From the NCBI GenBank assembly GCA_036023115.1, contig JAYKKT010000089.1:19339001-19403000 (forward strand): DNA of 64,000 bases. The letters run 5' to 3'. The stretch comes from Brasenia schreberi. Taxonomy: Eukaryota; Streptophyta; Magnoliopsida; Nymphaeales; Cabombaceae. Made by a program: the position numbers and the translations under genes. The notes beneath the pieces are model-generated. The model was not told the DNA's origin and did no database searches. It saw nothing but the letters and a program-made list of their open reading frames with translations. Below, in pieces: positions 1 through 11,338 of the stretch (positions are counted from its first letter, which is position 1; every line of letters begins with the position of its first letter).

Positions 1-738
<738 letters not shown>

Positions 739-757
739 TCCTACCCTTTCTCCTCTT

Positions 758-762
758 TATCA
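758..762. repeat. Left target-site duplication of copia-1
   Basis: TATCA before the LTR corresponds to TATCT at 5688-5692 after it, four of five bases identical. Removing copia-1 plus one copy restores the sequence seen at 9700-9715 in the other copia-2 LTR. Confidence 0.7.
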
Positions 763-1075
763 TGTTAAGAGATAGAGAATTGTGAATCACAAAGTCTTCA
801 TGCAATTTTGATTTAGTTTCTCAATGTTTTGTGTGTTTTAAGTTTGTTTTGAAAGATAGCTTTAAATAAGGCTTATTAATGACAATTAGGTAAATTTAGA
901 CTTGTAATGCTGATATTTAAGAGGTGTAAACCCTATTAGTCGTGAATAAGAAAGTGAGAGAAAGAAAGAAAAAGTAAGAGGGGTGGCAACACCATAGTGG
1001 CCGATTGAATCCTGTCATCTTCTCTATATGATTTTTGCAACTTCTTCATTTTTATTTTTTGTATATTTAAGCACA
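763..1075 (+). repeat. 5' LTR of copia-1
   Basis: The 313-bp repeat starts with TG and ends with CA. It matches 5352-5687 along its length, including a shared GAGAGAAA-rich stretch and the AACACCATAGTGG block. The boundaries were set by the PBS that follows immediately and by the matching start after the purine tract at 5351. Confidence 0.9.
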
Positions 1076-1087
1076 TGGTATTAGAGC
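1076..1087 (+). other. Primer-binding site of copia-1
   Basis: TGGTATTAGAGC abuts the LTR end. It differs by one base from the usual plant copia PBS complementary to initiator Met tRNA. Confidence 0.85.
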
Positions 1088-1238
1088 TTTCCTTGGGTTG
1101 ATTCAGCCACTATCCATGTGAGCAAGCCATACATAGTTTTATCGCGTGAAACAATACGATAGATCTGAAGAAAAGATTTCTACAGATTGTCTACTTGCAG
1201 AAATTTAGTAAGAAAGTATTTGAGAAATAGAAGAAAGA

Positions 1239-2300
1239 ATGAAGGAGTTGCAAGTCACTACTTATGGGAATGATAAGAAGATTCAACCATTTCAAATCAT
1301 GAGTATTCGGTTAGAAGGAAGAAACTATAGATAATGGGCAAGATTTATGAAACTTGTCCTATATTATAAAAGAAAATTACACATTATCAAACAGAATAAG
1401 CTACGACTGGAAGAAGATTACACAAATTTTGAAAAATGGTCAAAAGATGATGCATTGGTAAGTTCATGACTTATTTAATCTATGAATCCCTCCATTAGTA
1501 AAACGTTCATGTACATGAAATCGGTTACATAAATTTGGACTACAATCAAAGAAGCTTATTCAAGAAAAAAATATAGCCAAAGAGTATGAGATCATTGAGA
1601 GAATAAGAAGATGTCGCCAATGAACCAAATCCGTTAGTGAGTATTATGGAGAACTAAGGGAACTTTGGAATGAACAAAGGTATCTTCTAGAAAACAAATG
1701 GAATCACTGTATAAAAGAGAGAATGATAGATGATAAAATCCGAAAAGTGTTTGATTTGCTTTAGGGAATATCTCCTGAATATGAATAAATCAAACTGAAT
1801 TTTCTCAGCAAGGGAGAACTTTCCTCACTATGAACAATATACTCTCTCCTTTTGAGAGAGGAAGATAAAAAAAAATTAGAGAAAGGGGAGCAAATACAAA
1901 CTGAGAAATCTGCCTTTGTTGGTCGGGGACAAATCAATTATCAGAGAGGAAGAAATTCAATCGGAGGTTGAGGAAGAGGAAGATTTCAGAATTATGATGA
2001 TAAAAATAAATTGCAATGTACTCATTGTGAAAAGAAGAGATAGATATACATGTGAACATTACTGGAAAATTATTAGACGTCCAGTAGAATATAAAGATTA
2101 TGACAGTCACGTTGCTGCTACATCTGAAAAAAAACTGAACTAAATTCTATAGATGAAATGACAGAATTAAAGAAGCAAATTGCAAAAATAGAAACAAGAC
2201 TACATGACCAGCCTTCAACCTCTTTATCAAAAACAAATTTGAGTCCTCTTACTTCCTATAGTATCAGTGGTATTCCCTTTCTAAAAAATTATGCACGTTC
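1239..2300 (+). pseudogene. Copia-1 gag remnant
   Basis: From the ATG at 1239 the frame reads like copia Gag of the UBN2 type, with the conserved stretch LEGRNYR-stop-WARFMKL. The stop at 1332-1334 replaces the usual Gln. Further downstream the KW-KDDALV segment and the EAYS segment are visible, with several more stops. At about 2010-2090 a decayed zinc knuckle begins CTHCEKK but loses its Gly, His and last Cys. A functional Gag would package element RNA in cytoplasmic particles; this copy cannot be translated in full. Confidence 0.75.
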
Positions 2301-3960
2301 TAATTTCTAGGTAATAGATTCAGGTGCTAGTGATCATATGGTAGGAGATAAATATGATTTTATAAAATATGAAGTTACTTCCACACTTGAGTATGTTAAG
2401 GTGGCAAATGGTTCCTTGATTCCAATAGAAGGAAAGGTAATTCAAGCAAACAATCTTGCACTTAACTCAGTGATATATATTCCCAAATTTTTAGTGAATC
2501 TACTTTCAGTAAGTTCCTTGATTAGAGATTTAAATTGTTCAATCACTTTTTCGCCATCTAATTGTGTATTTCAAGATTTGAGGAATGAAAAAACCTTTGG
2601 ACATGATGAACTAAGGAATGAGTTATACATACTTTTTGAATAACAAACTTCAATGTAGAGAAGAGCATTAATATTCACTACTGCAGAAAAAGAGATAAGA
2701 CTTTGGCATAGTAAGTTAGGTAATTTATCATTGTCTAAAATTCGAGAGTTACTTCCTCTTTTAATGTCCAATAATTTAGTTATTTAGTGTGATGTATGTC
2801 AAAAAGTTAAACATCATAGAGCCTATTTTCCTAGTAGTGAGTCTAAATCGTTAACTCCATTTGAGTTAATTCATTTTGATGTATGGGGACTATGTTTGAT
2901 ACTTTCCTTGCAAAACTTCAAATATTTTGTTACTTTCATTGATGATTACTCTAGACTTACCTTTGTTTATCTCATGAAATCTAAATCAGAAGTATCATCA
3001 ATTTTTCTTATGGTTCACAGTTTGATTAAGACTTAGTTCGGGTATACCGTTAAGATCCTTAGATCTAATAATGGTGGTGAATTTTGTAATTATCAATTGG
3101 AGTCATATCTCCATGTTCATGTATACTCCATCAGACCTCGTGTGTTTATACTCCATAGCAAAATGGAATTGTTGAGTAAAAAAATTGACATATTTTAGAC
3201 ATTGCTCGAATTTTACTTCTTGAACATAATGTTCTAAAATATTTTTGGCATGAAGCTATACTTACAATAGTATATCTTATGAATAAATTTTCTTTTGTTG
3301 TTTTTGAAGGAAAATCCCCATTCAAAGATCGAGCTTAAAACTAATCATTTTCATCTTATTCCAAGAGTATTTGGATGTATTTGTTATATTCATATATATA
3401 TAACCAATTTTGAGATAAACTTTATCCGAGGGTTGTTAAATGCGTTTTCATTAGATATTCGTGTGAAAAGAAATGATATATTTGTTATGATCCTAAATCT
3501 CATAGGAAATATATATCCATGGATGTAATATTCTTTGAGACTACTTTTTCCAAAAAACTCCTGATTTGTCAGATTCTAGCATTGAAGAGAGAGTTCTCTC
3601 AATGGACATTACAAGTGATGAGGTAAATGAAGATTATACTACTGCTTAAAATGGTCCACCACAAGAAGAAAAGGAGATGCAAGGGAAGAAAAATATAGTC
3701 ATGCCCAATCCAATAGACACCACGAACGAAGGGGAAGAACCTTCCTCAAATTCAAAGGAATTCTCAAAAGAAAAAGGAAGTGAAGACTTGGATGCTCCAA
3801 TAGCCCTTTGGAAAGGTAAAATATTATGTGTTAATTATCCCATTTATCAATTTATCTCTTATGATCAACTATCATTCAACTATGATAATTTTATGTTAAA
3901 AGATAGATTACATCAAGTTCCTAAAAGTTTTCTTCAAGCATCACAGCAAGAACAATGAGT
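2301..3960 (+). pseudogene. Copia-1 protease and integrase remnant
   Basis: The protease motif VIDSGASDHM is at 2311-2340, with the catalytic Asp at 2317-2319, and the frame stays open to 2643. The GAG-pre-integrase zinc module follows (LWHSKLGNLS near 2703, then CDVCQKVKHHR near 2790). The integrase core is recognisable from HFDVWG near 2875 and the FIDDYSRLTFVYLM stretch. The second catalytic Asp position reads Asn (RSNNGGEF near 3064), a G-to-A change. From 3300 to 3960 the sequence is the poorly conserved integrase C-terminus, with multiple stops. The enzyme is inactive. Confidence 0.8.
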
Positions 3961-5340
3961 TGAAGCCATGAAATCGAAACTTAAAGTACTTAAGAAAAAT
4001 AAAACATGGGAGGTTAGTACTCTACCACCAAGCAGAAAGGCAATTAGTTGTAAGTGGGTATATGCTGTTGAGTTCAAAGTAGATGAGACATTAGAGAGAT
4101 ATAAAATGAGACTAGTATTCCGTGACTATAGTCAATCATATGACATTGACTATGAGGAGACATTTGCTCTAGTGGTAAAACTCACATATATACGAGTGAT
4201 TATTAGTGTTACAGCACAAAATAATTAGACAATGTGGCGGCTTGATGTGAAGAATGCATTTTTGCAAGGGGAGCTCAAGGAGGAGGTCTATATAGAATTT
4301 TCACCAGGTTTAGTAAAAGTATTATCAATTTGGGATATCAATAGAGTATGAGTGATCACACATTATTTTTTAAAAGAAGGAAAAGGTTGACATTATTATT
4401 AGTATATGTTGATGATATCATTGTGACAGGGGATGACGGAGGAAATCCAGAGATTAAAACAAGATCTTCATCGATTATTCAACATCAAGGATCTTCGAAG
4501 ACTACACTATTTCTTGAGCATTGAGTAGCTTACTTAGGTACTGATATTTGTTTAAATCAAAGAAAGTATGCCTTAGACTTGTTATGAGATATTAAGATGA
4601 AAAATTGTAAACCAAGCTCTACTCCCATGGATGTCAACCATAAGTTGCAAATGAAAGATAAAGCTGATAAAGTGGATATAACTAGATATCAAGAACTAGT
4701 TGAAAAGTTTACATACTTGACTATTACTCATCCAGATATAGTATATGCAGTAAGTATAGTAAGTTGATATATGTAATTACTTTTCAAATATTATATGGAT
4801 GCAGTTTTCATATACTAAGATACTTAAAAGCTACTCCTAGACATGGAATAATGTATAAAGCTAGTGGACATACAAAGATTGAAATCTATACAAATGTCAA
4901 TTGGGCAGGTTCTATAAAATACAAAAAATCAACTATTAGATATATAACACTAGTTGGAAGCAACATAGTATCATGGAAGAGTAAAAAACAGTCCGTTGTG
5001 GCCAGGTTGACAACTGAAGCATAATATGGAGTGATTGCATGAGGAATATGTGAAGGAAAATGACTGCGTTCTCTACTAACAGAAATAGATCTATTTGTAG
5101 GAGACTCTATTCCTATATTTTATGATAGTAAACAAATAGCCTCAAATCTAGTTTATTACGAGACAACTAAACATATTGAAATTGATTATCATTTTATACA
5201 AGACTTCATACTAAAGAATTTCAGTTGAAACATGTGAAGTCAAAAAGTCGATGTGCATACATGCTAACTTAAGCTCTTAACAAGAAGCTATTGGGCATAT
5301 TGTGTAGCAAGTTGGGTGTAGCTTCCATCTTTCATCCAAC
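3961..5340 (+). pseudogene. Copia-1 reverse transcriptase and RNase H remnant
   Basis: RT begins with the K-NKTWEV stretch at about 3998 and the CKWVYAV stretch at about 4050, and continues to IDYEETFALV near 4150. A deletion and stops follow. The polymerase active site YVDD is intact at 4405-4416. RNase H is recognisable from 4790 to 5330, including SWKSKKQ near 4970 and the later D-K-A segment. The order after integrase confirms Ty1/copia. Stops and frameshifts occur throughout. Confidence 0.8.
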
Positions 5341-5351
5341 TTGAGGGGGAG
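5341..5351 (+). other. Polypurine tract of copia-1
   Basis: TTGAGGGGGAG directly precedes the 3' LTR and would prime plus-strand DNA synthesis. Confidence 0.85.
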
Positions 5352-5687
5352 TGTTAAGAGATGAAGAATCATGAATCACACCAGAAGTGGACATATGCAT
5401 GTAATTCTGATTTAGTTTCTCAAGTTTTAGTTATCTATTTTATGTGTTTTAAGTTTATTTTTAAAGGTAGCTTTAAATAAGCCTCATTAATAGCAATTAG
5501 GTAAATTTAGACTTTGTAATGTTTATACTTAAGAGATGTAAACCCTATTAGTCATGAATAAGAAAGTGAGAGAAAAAAAGAGAAAGTAAGAGGGGTGACA
5601 ACACCATAGTGGCTCACCGAATTTTACCATCTTCTCTACACGATTTTTACAATTTCTTCATCTTCATTTTTTCTTTATTTAAGTACA
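5352..5687 (+). repeat. 3' LTR of copia-1
   Basis: The 336-bp partner of 763-1075 has the same TG start and ACA end. It is 23 bp longer, because of small insertions near its start. Confidence 0.9.
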
Positions 5688-5692
5688 TATCT

Positions 5693-5884
5693 GATGTAAT
5701 AGAGGAGGTTGTACATGAAATAAATATGAGTTTATTGTGTGTTCATTTTCTTGTTTTGGTATTGTGCACCCGTGGTTTGGCTTGTGCACCAAGTGTTTGG
5801 TGATTTGACTTAAGAAAATCTTGTATAATCATTATTGTTTGCCTTTGTGAACATTTTTGGTTACAACATAGTGTTACTTTTACA
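5693..5884 (+). repeat. Copia-2 5' LTR, part after the copia-1 insertion
   Basis: This stretch matches 9710-9916: GATGTAAT, the GTTGT-CATGAAATAAATATGAG block, TTTGGCTTGTGCAC, GTGATTTGACTTAA and TTTTACA. It continues the LTR broken at 762. It ends in CA immediately before a PBS. Confidence 0.85.
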
Positions 5885-5896
5885 TGATATCAGAAC
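5885..5896 (+). other. Primer-binding site of copia-2
   Basis: TGATATCAGAAC follows the LTR end. It resembles the initiator-Met PBS TGGTATCAGAGC with two G-to-A changes, consistent with cytosine deamination on the other strand. Confidence 0.75.
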
Positions 5897-7160
5897 TGGG
5901 ACGGTCAGTTTAGAGTTGTATTGGGATTTGTGTTGATTGTGGAAAGATTTTCAAAATTGGGTATTATTTGGATATTTTTAAGAAATTAAGATATTTTTTG
6001 TATTTTTTATTGTCTTGAGAAAATGGAAGAAAAAGTAAAATATTTCGTTGTTTGTTGGTTGTCAATTCTACTATAAAAGTTGAGTATGCAGCATGAAGAA
6101 ATATTTTATTTCTAAAGACTATTGGACTATATTGATGGTACTATTAAGGAGCCCAAATGAATAGAAGAAGAGTTTGATAAGAATGAGTTTTTCAAGGCAC
6201 AAGAGAAATACAAATAATAATTCAAAAAGTGTGCAATATAATGCCAAAATCACATGGATTATTTGTTAAAATATAGATAAAATTTTTTATAGTAGAATTA
6301 ACATGTTTGATAATACTTATGAGACTAGGAAATATCTTAAGAAAACTCATTCTCAAGATGATTTTGTTTTTTTAATAAATTCAATGGAAAAGATGATAAA
6401 TGCTCAAACAAGATTTCATGAGTATTAAGAGATATCACAATGAATTTTTTGATCTACGAAACCAACTTAGGAGTTTTGATAATTTCAGAAAACTTCGAAG
6501 TATGTATGAGTTTTAAAAATATCTTAAAAATCAATATTTTTCTTGTTTATACGGAGATTACAAGATGAATTTGAGAACATAAGATCTAATTTGATATATA
6601 GAAAACCGAGACCCAAAAACTATGAGATATTGGCTGATTTAGTTATAGAAAAAATTAGATTGAAAAATTTAAGAGACAACAAGGAAGTGATTCTTGGTAC
6701 ATCTAAACCCGAAAATTATTTGAAGGCACACAAACTTCACACACCAAAAATAGTGAAGAAAATGGATAATTAAAGGAGAATGCAATGCCTTGTCCAAACA
6801 AAAGTATGATTTGTCATTATTACAAAGAAAGTGGACATATCAAGATCACATGTCCTCTCTTTTTGAGGAAGATTCATCTAGTAGCTGTCATTGAAAATAA
6901 GGAAGAAGTGTTACCTTAAATAATCAAGACCTACATTGAAGAAATATTCAAAGAAAAGGCAACAACTTTGAGTCGGTGTTATCAACTTCTTCCAAAGATC
7001 AAGGTATGCAATGAATTTTAGATTATATTGTTTTTTTTTATATGACAAATGAATATAAATTATTAGACAAACACATACAAGTAGAGCACAACTATTTATT
7101 GCCAATGAAACTAAGTTTGATGTTAAAGAAATTAGTAACTTAGAAAATAATATCTTTAAA
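5897..7160 (+). pseudogene. Copia-2 gag and protease remnant
   Basis: Gag-like sequence in several frames includes LQDEFENIRSNLIYRKPRP at about 6555-6610, typical of a copia Gag C-terminal half. A zinc knuckle at about 6812-6855 reads CHYYKESGHIKITC, where the second Cys of the CCHC set is now Tyr. Protease sequence up to 7160 is too decayed for its Asp motif to be seen. Confidence 0.65.
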
Positions 7161-8055
7161 ATACCTTAATATATCAAAATTGAATCTTAGTGTTCTCTCG
7201 GTTTCTCAAATTTGTGATAATGGTTGCATTGTTACTTTCTTACCAAATGGATGTGTGGTGTATAATCATCTATCGAAGAAGGTGATTGAGCAAGGACATA
7301 AAGAGGGTGGTCTCTACGCCATGAATAATTTAGTTATAACAAATTTTGAAACATGTGAAATTGTTGGTAATGAGTTTTCTCTTTGGCACAAAAGATTGGG
7401 ATATCTTGATGTAAGCAAAATGAACAATTATTCATGGATAATGATTAATGGAAAGTGATTCATTTGCAAAAATTGTATATTTGGCAAAACACATCATGCA
7501 CCATTTAGTAAAAGAACTTTTATCACAAAAAATGCTTTATAATTAATATACTCAAATGTTTGGGAACCCACTCCCATAACCTTAAAAGGAGAAGTGATCT
7601 ATTGTATTATTTTTGTAGATGATTTCACTCGATATACTTTAATATATTTTTTGAAACACAGATCAACATTCTTTAAAAGTTTTTAACTTTTCATAATATG
7701 ATCAAAACTCAATTTGGAACTAACATAAAAATTTTAAGAACTGACTCCGATGATGAGTATATCTAAAATGACTTCAAAAACTATATTGAAGAATATGAAA
7801 TTTGGCATAAAAAATCTTATACAAAGACTCTAACAAAATAAAGAAAATGTAAGAAATCATAAAATTTGGCATATCTCAATTTTCATAAGATCTTTTGAAC
7901 ATTATTATGTAAGAAAAAATAAAGAAAATGATAATATTCTAAGTAAAAGAGTCATAAAACCTCCTCAAAGATTTGTGTCGTATGAAAAATTTCAACCCCA
8001 ACATAGAAATCATATACCAATAAATCTAAACATTACGCTGAAACAAAAAATAACT
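7161..8055 (+). pseudogene. Copia-2 integrase remnant
   Basis: The end of the protease region and the GAG-pre-integrase module read from 7180 to 7458, with LWHKRLGYLDVSKMNN near 7381. Integrase core follows (FVDDFTRYT near 7613, then RTDSDDEYI near 7740, where the second Asp is kept). Stops and frameshifts interrupt each segment, and the third catalytic residue is not identifiable. The integrase has decayed beyond function. Confidence 0.7.
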
Positions 8056-9530
8056 TAGAATGGAGAAAAGCTATGAATGATAAACTAAAGTACTAGAAAA
8101 GAAAAGTACTTGGGACATTGTGCCTAAACTCAAAGGAAAGAAAATCATTGGTTATAGGTGGGTCTATAAGGTTAAAATATATAGTGATGGATCTATTGAA
8201 GCAAGACAAAGCCTGCCTAGTGGCAAAAGGGTTCACTCAGAGTATGGTATTGATTATGAAGAAACTTATACCCATATTAGCCTAGATTAGACCTCTAAGA
8301 ATGCTCGATCTCTTCTTGCTATGCAAATGACATCATGACAATGGTCAAACTTAAACAAATGGATGTTAAAAATACTTTCTTAAATAGTTTTATGCAAGAA
8401 GAAATATATATGACTCTTCCTTCAGGACTCAATGCTCCAAGCGATTATGTCCTTAGACTAGAAAAGGTATTATATGGGCTTAAACAAACTCCTAAGGCTT
8501 TATTTGATAGATTTGAAAATTTTATAAATACACAGGATTTTATACTGATGCTATTTTATTTGTAAGGATAACTGATACATGTATCGTGATCTTACTTCTA
8601 TATGTGGAAGATATGATCATCACTAGAAGTGATAAAAATGAGATATTACAAATCAAAAGAGATCTTCATCAAGATTTTGAAATGACGAATCTAGATGTAC
8701 TTAGTTACTTCTTGGGAATAGAAGGAACTCATAATGACAAAGGTTATTTTATACCATAAACAAAATTTGCTATTGATATTGTTAATATGTTTGTATTGAC
8801 ATATGACAAGAAGGTGAGCACATCGGAGATGATGATGACCAAACTAAGAACTACTGATGAAGAAAAATTGGAGGATTCCACTCCTTATATACAAATGATA
8901 GGAGCTTTGACCTATCTTACTATCACTCGAGTACATGTGGCAATTCAATTTCAACAAGCTCCCACCAATATACACATGAGTGTTGTTAAGCACATTGTGA
9001 GATACATAAAGGATATACTTTAAATGGAGATCATTCTAATCTCATCGTTTTCTCTTAAACCGACTGCTGGTACTGATGTTGATTGGGATGAGAATGTCAA
9101 TGATAGATATTCCACTACTAGGTTTTATATATTTTTAGCTAACTCTCTAATCTCTTGGAGATGTAAAAAGAAGCAGAAGATGTCCTTATCATCTACGGAG
9201 ATAAAATATAGAGTCATGGCCACTACGGTAGGTGAGATATTGTGGATCACTAAGCTTCTGGGAGACATAGAGGTTGCTATGGAGAACTTTGTAGAATTGC
9301 TTTGTGATAACAAAAGTATCATGTATATTGCCTCGAATAATACATTTCATGAACGAATCAAACACATTTAGATGGACTGTCACTATATTCCATATGAATG
9401 TTTGAAGAAAAATTTGAACTTATATCATGTTCCTTTAGAACTAAAATTAGTAGATTTCTTTACAAAGTCTTTGGCAACCCATAAATTTATGTTTCTGTTA
9501 GACAAATTTTTCATAAACACACAACAAGTT
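8056..9530 (+). pseudogene. Copia-2 reverse transcriptase and RNase H remnant
   Basis: RT starts at WRKAMND near 8062. The run MDVKNTFLN...VLYGLKQTPKAL is open at 8335-8565. The active site at 8601-8612 reads YVED instead of YVDD, so the first metal-binding Asp is replaced by Glu. FLGIEG follows near 8710. RNase H is open at 9024-9371 and includes DVDWDENVNDR, ISWRCKKKQ and SSTEIKYRV. Stops separate these blocks. Confidence 0.8.
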
Positions 9531-9540
9531 TGAGGAGAAG

Positions 9541-9916
9541 TGTTAACATATAATATGATAGATGGGCCTTTAGGGTCCAAGAATACCACTAATATGGGCT
9601 AGAAGAGAGTGATTAGACTTGCCCTCAAGGACTAGTCCCAATGGCTACATCCCAATGACTAGTAGTGTAGCCGTTGGGAGTTATTGCTCCCTTTCTCCTA
9701 TTTATCCAATGTAATAAATCCTTTATAAATAGAAGATGTTGTGCATGAAATAAATATGAGTTTATTGTGTACTCATTTGACTTGTTTTAGTACCGTGTCT
9801 ATGCAATTTGGCTTGTGCACTAAGTGTTTAGTGATTTGACTTAAAGAAGATCTTATGTGATCATTATTGTTTGGCTTTGTGGATATTGTTGGCTACATCA
9901 TAGTGCTATTTTTACA
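9541..9916 (+). repeat. 3' LTR of copia-2
   Basis: The 376-bp LTR begins TGTTAACATA after a purine-rich TTGAGGAGAAG and ends TTTTTACA. Its last ~200 bases match 5693-5884. Its first ~150 bases have no visible counterpart at the left end of the element. Confidence 0.85.
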
Positions 9917-10799
9917 TAGTTATGGTGCAGAGCATTAGGCGCTTTGCACCAAGGTGAGGATTCAATTGTGAGTATCATCTCGCAGCAGTGGTGGACTATG
10001 ATCTTTTTTCTCGACTGAGGTGAATTTTAGTTGGGAGAAATTCAAGTGAGGTGGTCAACACAATTCATGGGAAAATATGAACAGCTTGTATTGATTATAT
10101 TGTAATTTTTTGGGTTTTGGGTAAGGCAGCTGCCTCACCTCGAGCATGAATAGGTCGGCCGCTCTCTCTTCTACTAAAGCCCAGCTTCACTTTCAGCGGG
10201 AAAGATTCTAAGATGGACTGTCCGTAGATGAGTCTTTTATTCATCCGAACCAGAGAGACTAGGAGTCTACATGAGTCCTGAGTTAAATAGACTGTCTTAA
10301 CTAGATTCTTTATTTCTTCTGATGGGAGTCTTGGTTAATCTTGAAACTACTTTACAAGTTCCATTATGAAAATATCTCAACATGAAAAACACTCATTGGA
10401 TAAAAATTGTGTAACTTTTCGTATAATTACCTATAGAACTCTTGAAGAGTAAGGATCCACCCATCTATGTCTTCGTGCTTAGCATGGTCTTTTTATAATT
10501 ATTTGCATGTAAATAATTGTTAAAAGCTGATTTATGTGTATACCCTTCTTCGTGCTTCGCATGGTCTTTTTATAATTATTTGCTTGCCAGGCGAATGATT
10601 AACTCTGAATATTTTAATATCCTTATACAAGTTAGCGGATGAAGTATACAAGTTAAAGGATATGTCAGAAAATGCATATACAAAAGATGGTTTTAGGAGC
10701 GCTGTATAGACTAATTAACTCGGCCTTCGACCCTGTGTACATGCATGCAACTACCTCTTTTTTTTTATATGTAACACACACAACTTCAAGCTGGAAAAC
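9917..10799. other. Intergenic stretch, no gene recognised
   Basis: No coding sequence or element end is supported. The only structure seen is a pair of direct repeats at 10471-10506 and 10548-10583. A short TGGTGCAGAGC just after the copia-2 LTR looks vaguely like a PBS but nothing follows to support it. Confidence 0.5.
10471..10583. repeat. 36-bp direct repeat pair
   Basis: A 36-base unit beginning CTTCGTGCTT and ending ATTATTTGC occurs at 10471-10506 and again at 10548-10583 with one mismatch, 77 bases apart. Confidence 0.9.
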
Positions 10800-11338
10800 A
10801 CCCACATAAGCCGTCATGACCAGGATAAAACCTGTTTGCATTCAGCTCGTCTAGCCATGCCAAACCAACACAAAGGAGCTCCAAACCGAGATTTGCTTGG
10901 CCACCTACAAATTGAATTATTTAAACTTAAGCGTTTGGATCGAGAATTTGAAATATTTAAATTTGGGTCTGGTGAACTCCACATAAGCCCAACTTGGACC
11001 AATCCAAATTTCTAAAGACTAGGCGATTTAAAATGTTAAATTTTCTGGAAAAGAAGTTTCAATGTTCACGTATCCCGTAACCTGGGGGTTAGTTATAAGA
11101 GTGAGTCCAACAACTGCACCTCCTCCTGCTGGCGTTCGAAGAGTCGTACGCGTGTCAGAAAGAACGTTAACCTCTCCTACCACTTTCCCACCAACTACAC
11201 CATTCGAAATCTTTGACACAAGACTCTCTCTCCCTGATATTGCAAACTCTTAAACCAAAGTAGTAGATTAAAGCGTCGTCCTTCGCCTTCAATGGTATTG
11301 CCATTTTCCTTTCATCTCCTTGTTTTGGTGCTGGGGAG
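10800..11338 (+). promoter_or_regulatory. Presumed promoter and 5' UTR of the J-domain gene
   Basis: This is the sequence immediately upstream of the J-domain start codon. No strong TATA box was identified, so the transcription start cannot be placed. A 16-codon upstream ORF at 11292-11342 ends in a TGA that overlaps the main ATG by two bases (ATGA at 11339-11342), which could limit translation. Other ORFs here show no family resemblance. Confidence 0.4.

Larger units (their letters stand above)
763..5687 (+). mobile_element. Copia-1, full-length but decayed Ty1/copia element
   Basis: This element has two LTRs (763-1075 and 5352-5687), both beginning TGTTAAGAG and ending in ACA. A Met-tRNA type PBS follows the first LTR and a purine tract precedes the second. 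Internal domains run gag, aspartic protease, GAG-pre-integrase, integrase, RT and RNase H, which is copia order. Flanking 5-mers are TATCA and TATCT, an imperfect target duplication. It is 4.9 kb long, with many stops and frameshifts. The LTRs differ by numerous substitutions and indels, so the insertion is old. Confidence 0.9.
739..9916 (+). mobile_element. Copia-2, decayed Ty1/copia element interrupted by copia-1
   Basis: This outer Ty1/copia element has the copia order gag, GAG-pre-integrase, integrase, RT and RNase H, followed by a complete 3' LTR at 9541-9916. Its 5' LTR is recognised from the last ~25 bases before 763 and then from 5693 to 5884. Those two pieces join into a stretch that matches 9690-9916, with copia-1 between them. 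The upstream ~150 bases of the 5' LTR are missing or unrecognisable. Every domain contains stops and frameshifts, so the element is dead. It is older than copia-1, which lies inside it. Confidence 0.8.

Noticed and set aside
9921..9931. TGGTGCAGAGC after the copia-2 LTR as a second PBS
   Set aside because: No retroelement internal sequence follows, and the match to the Met PBS is poor.
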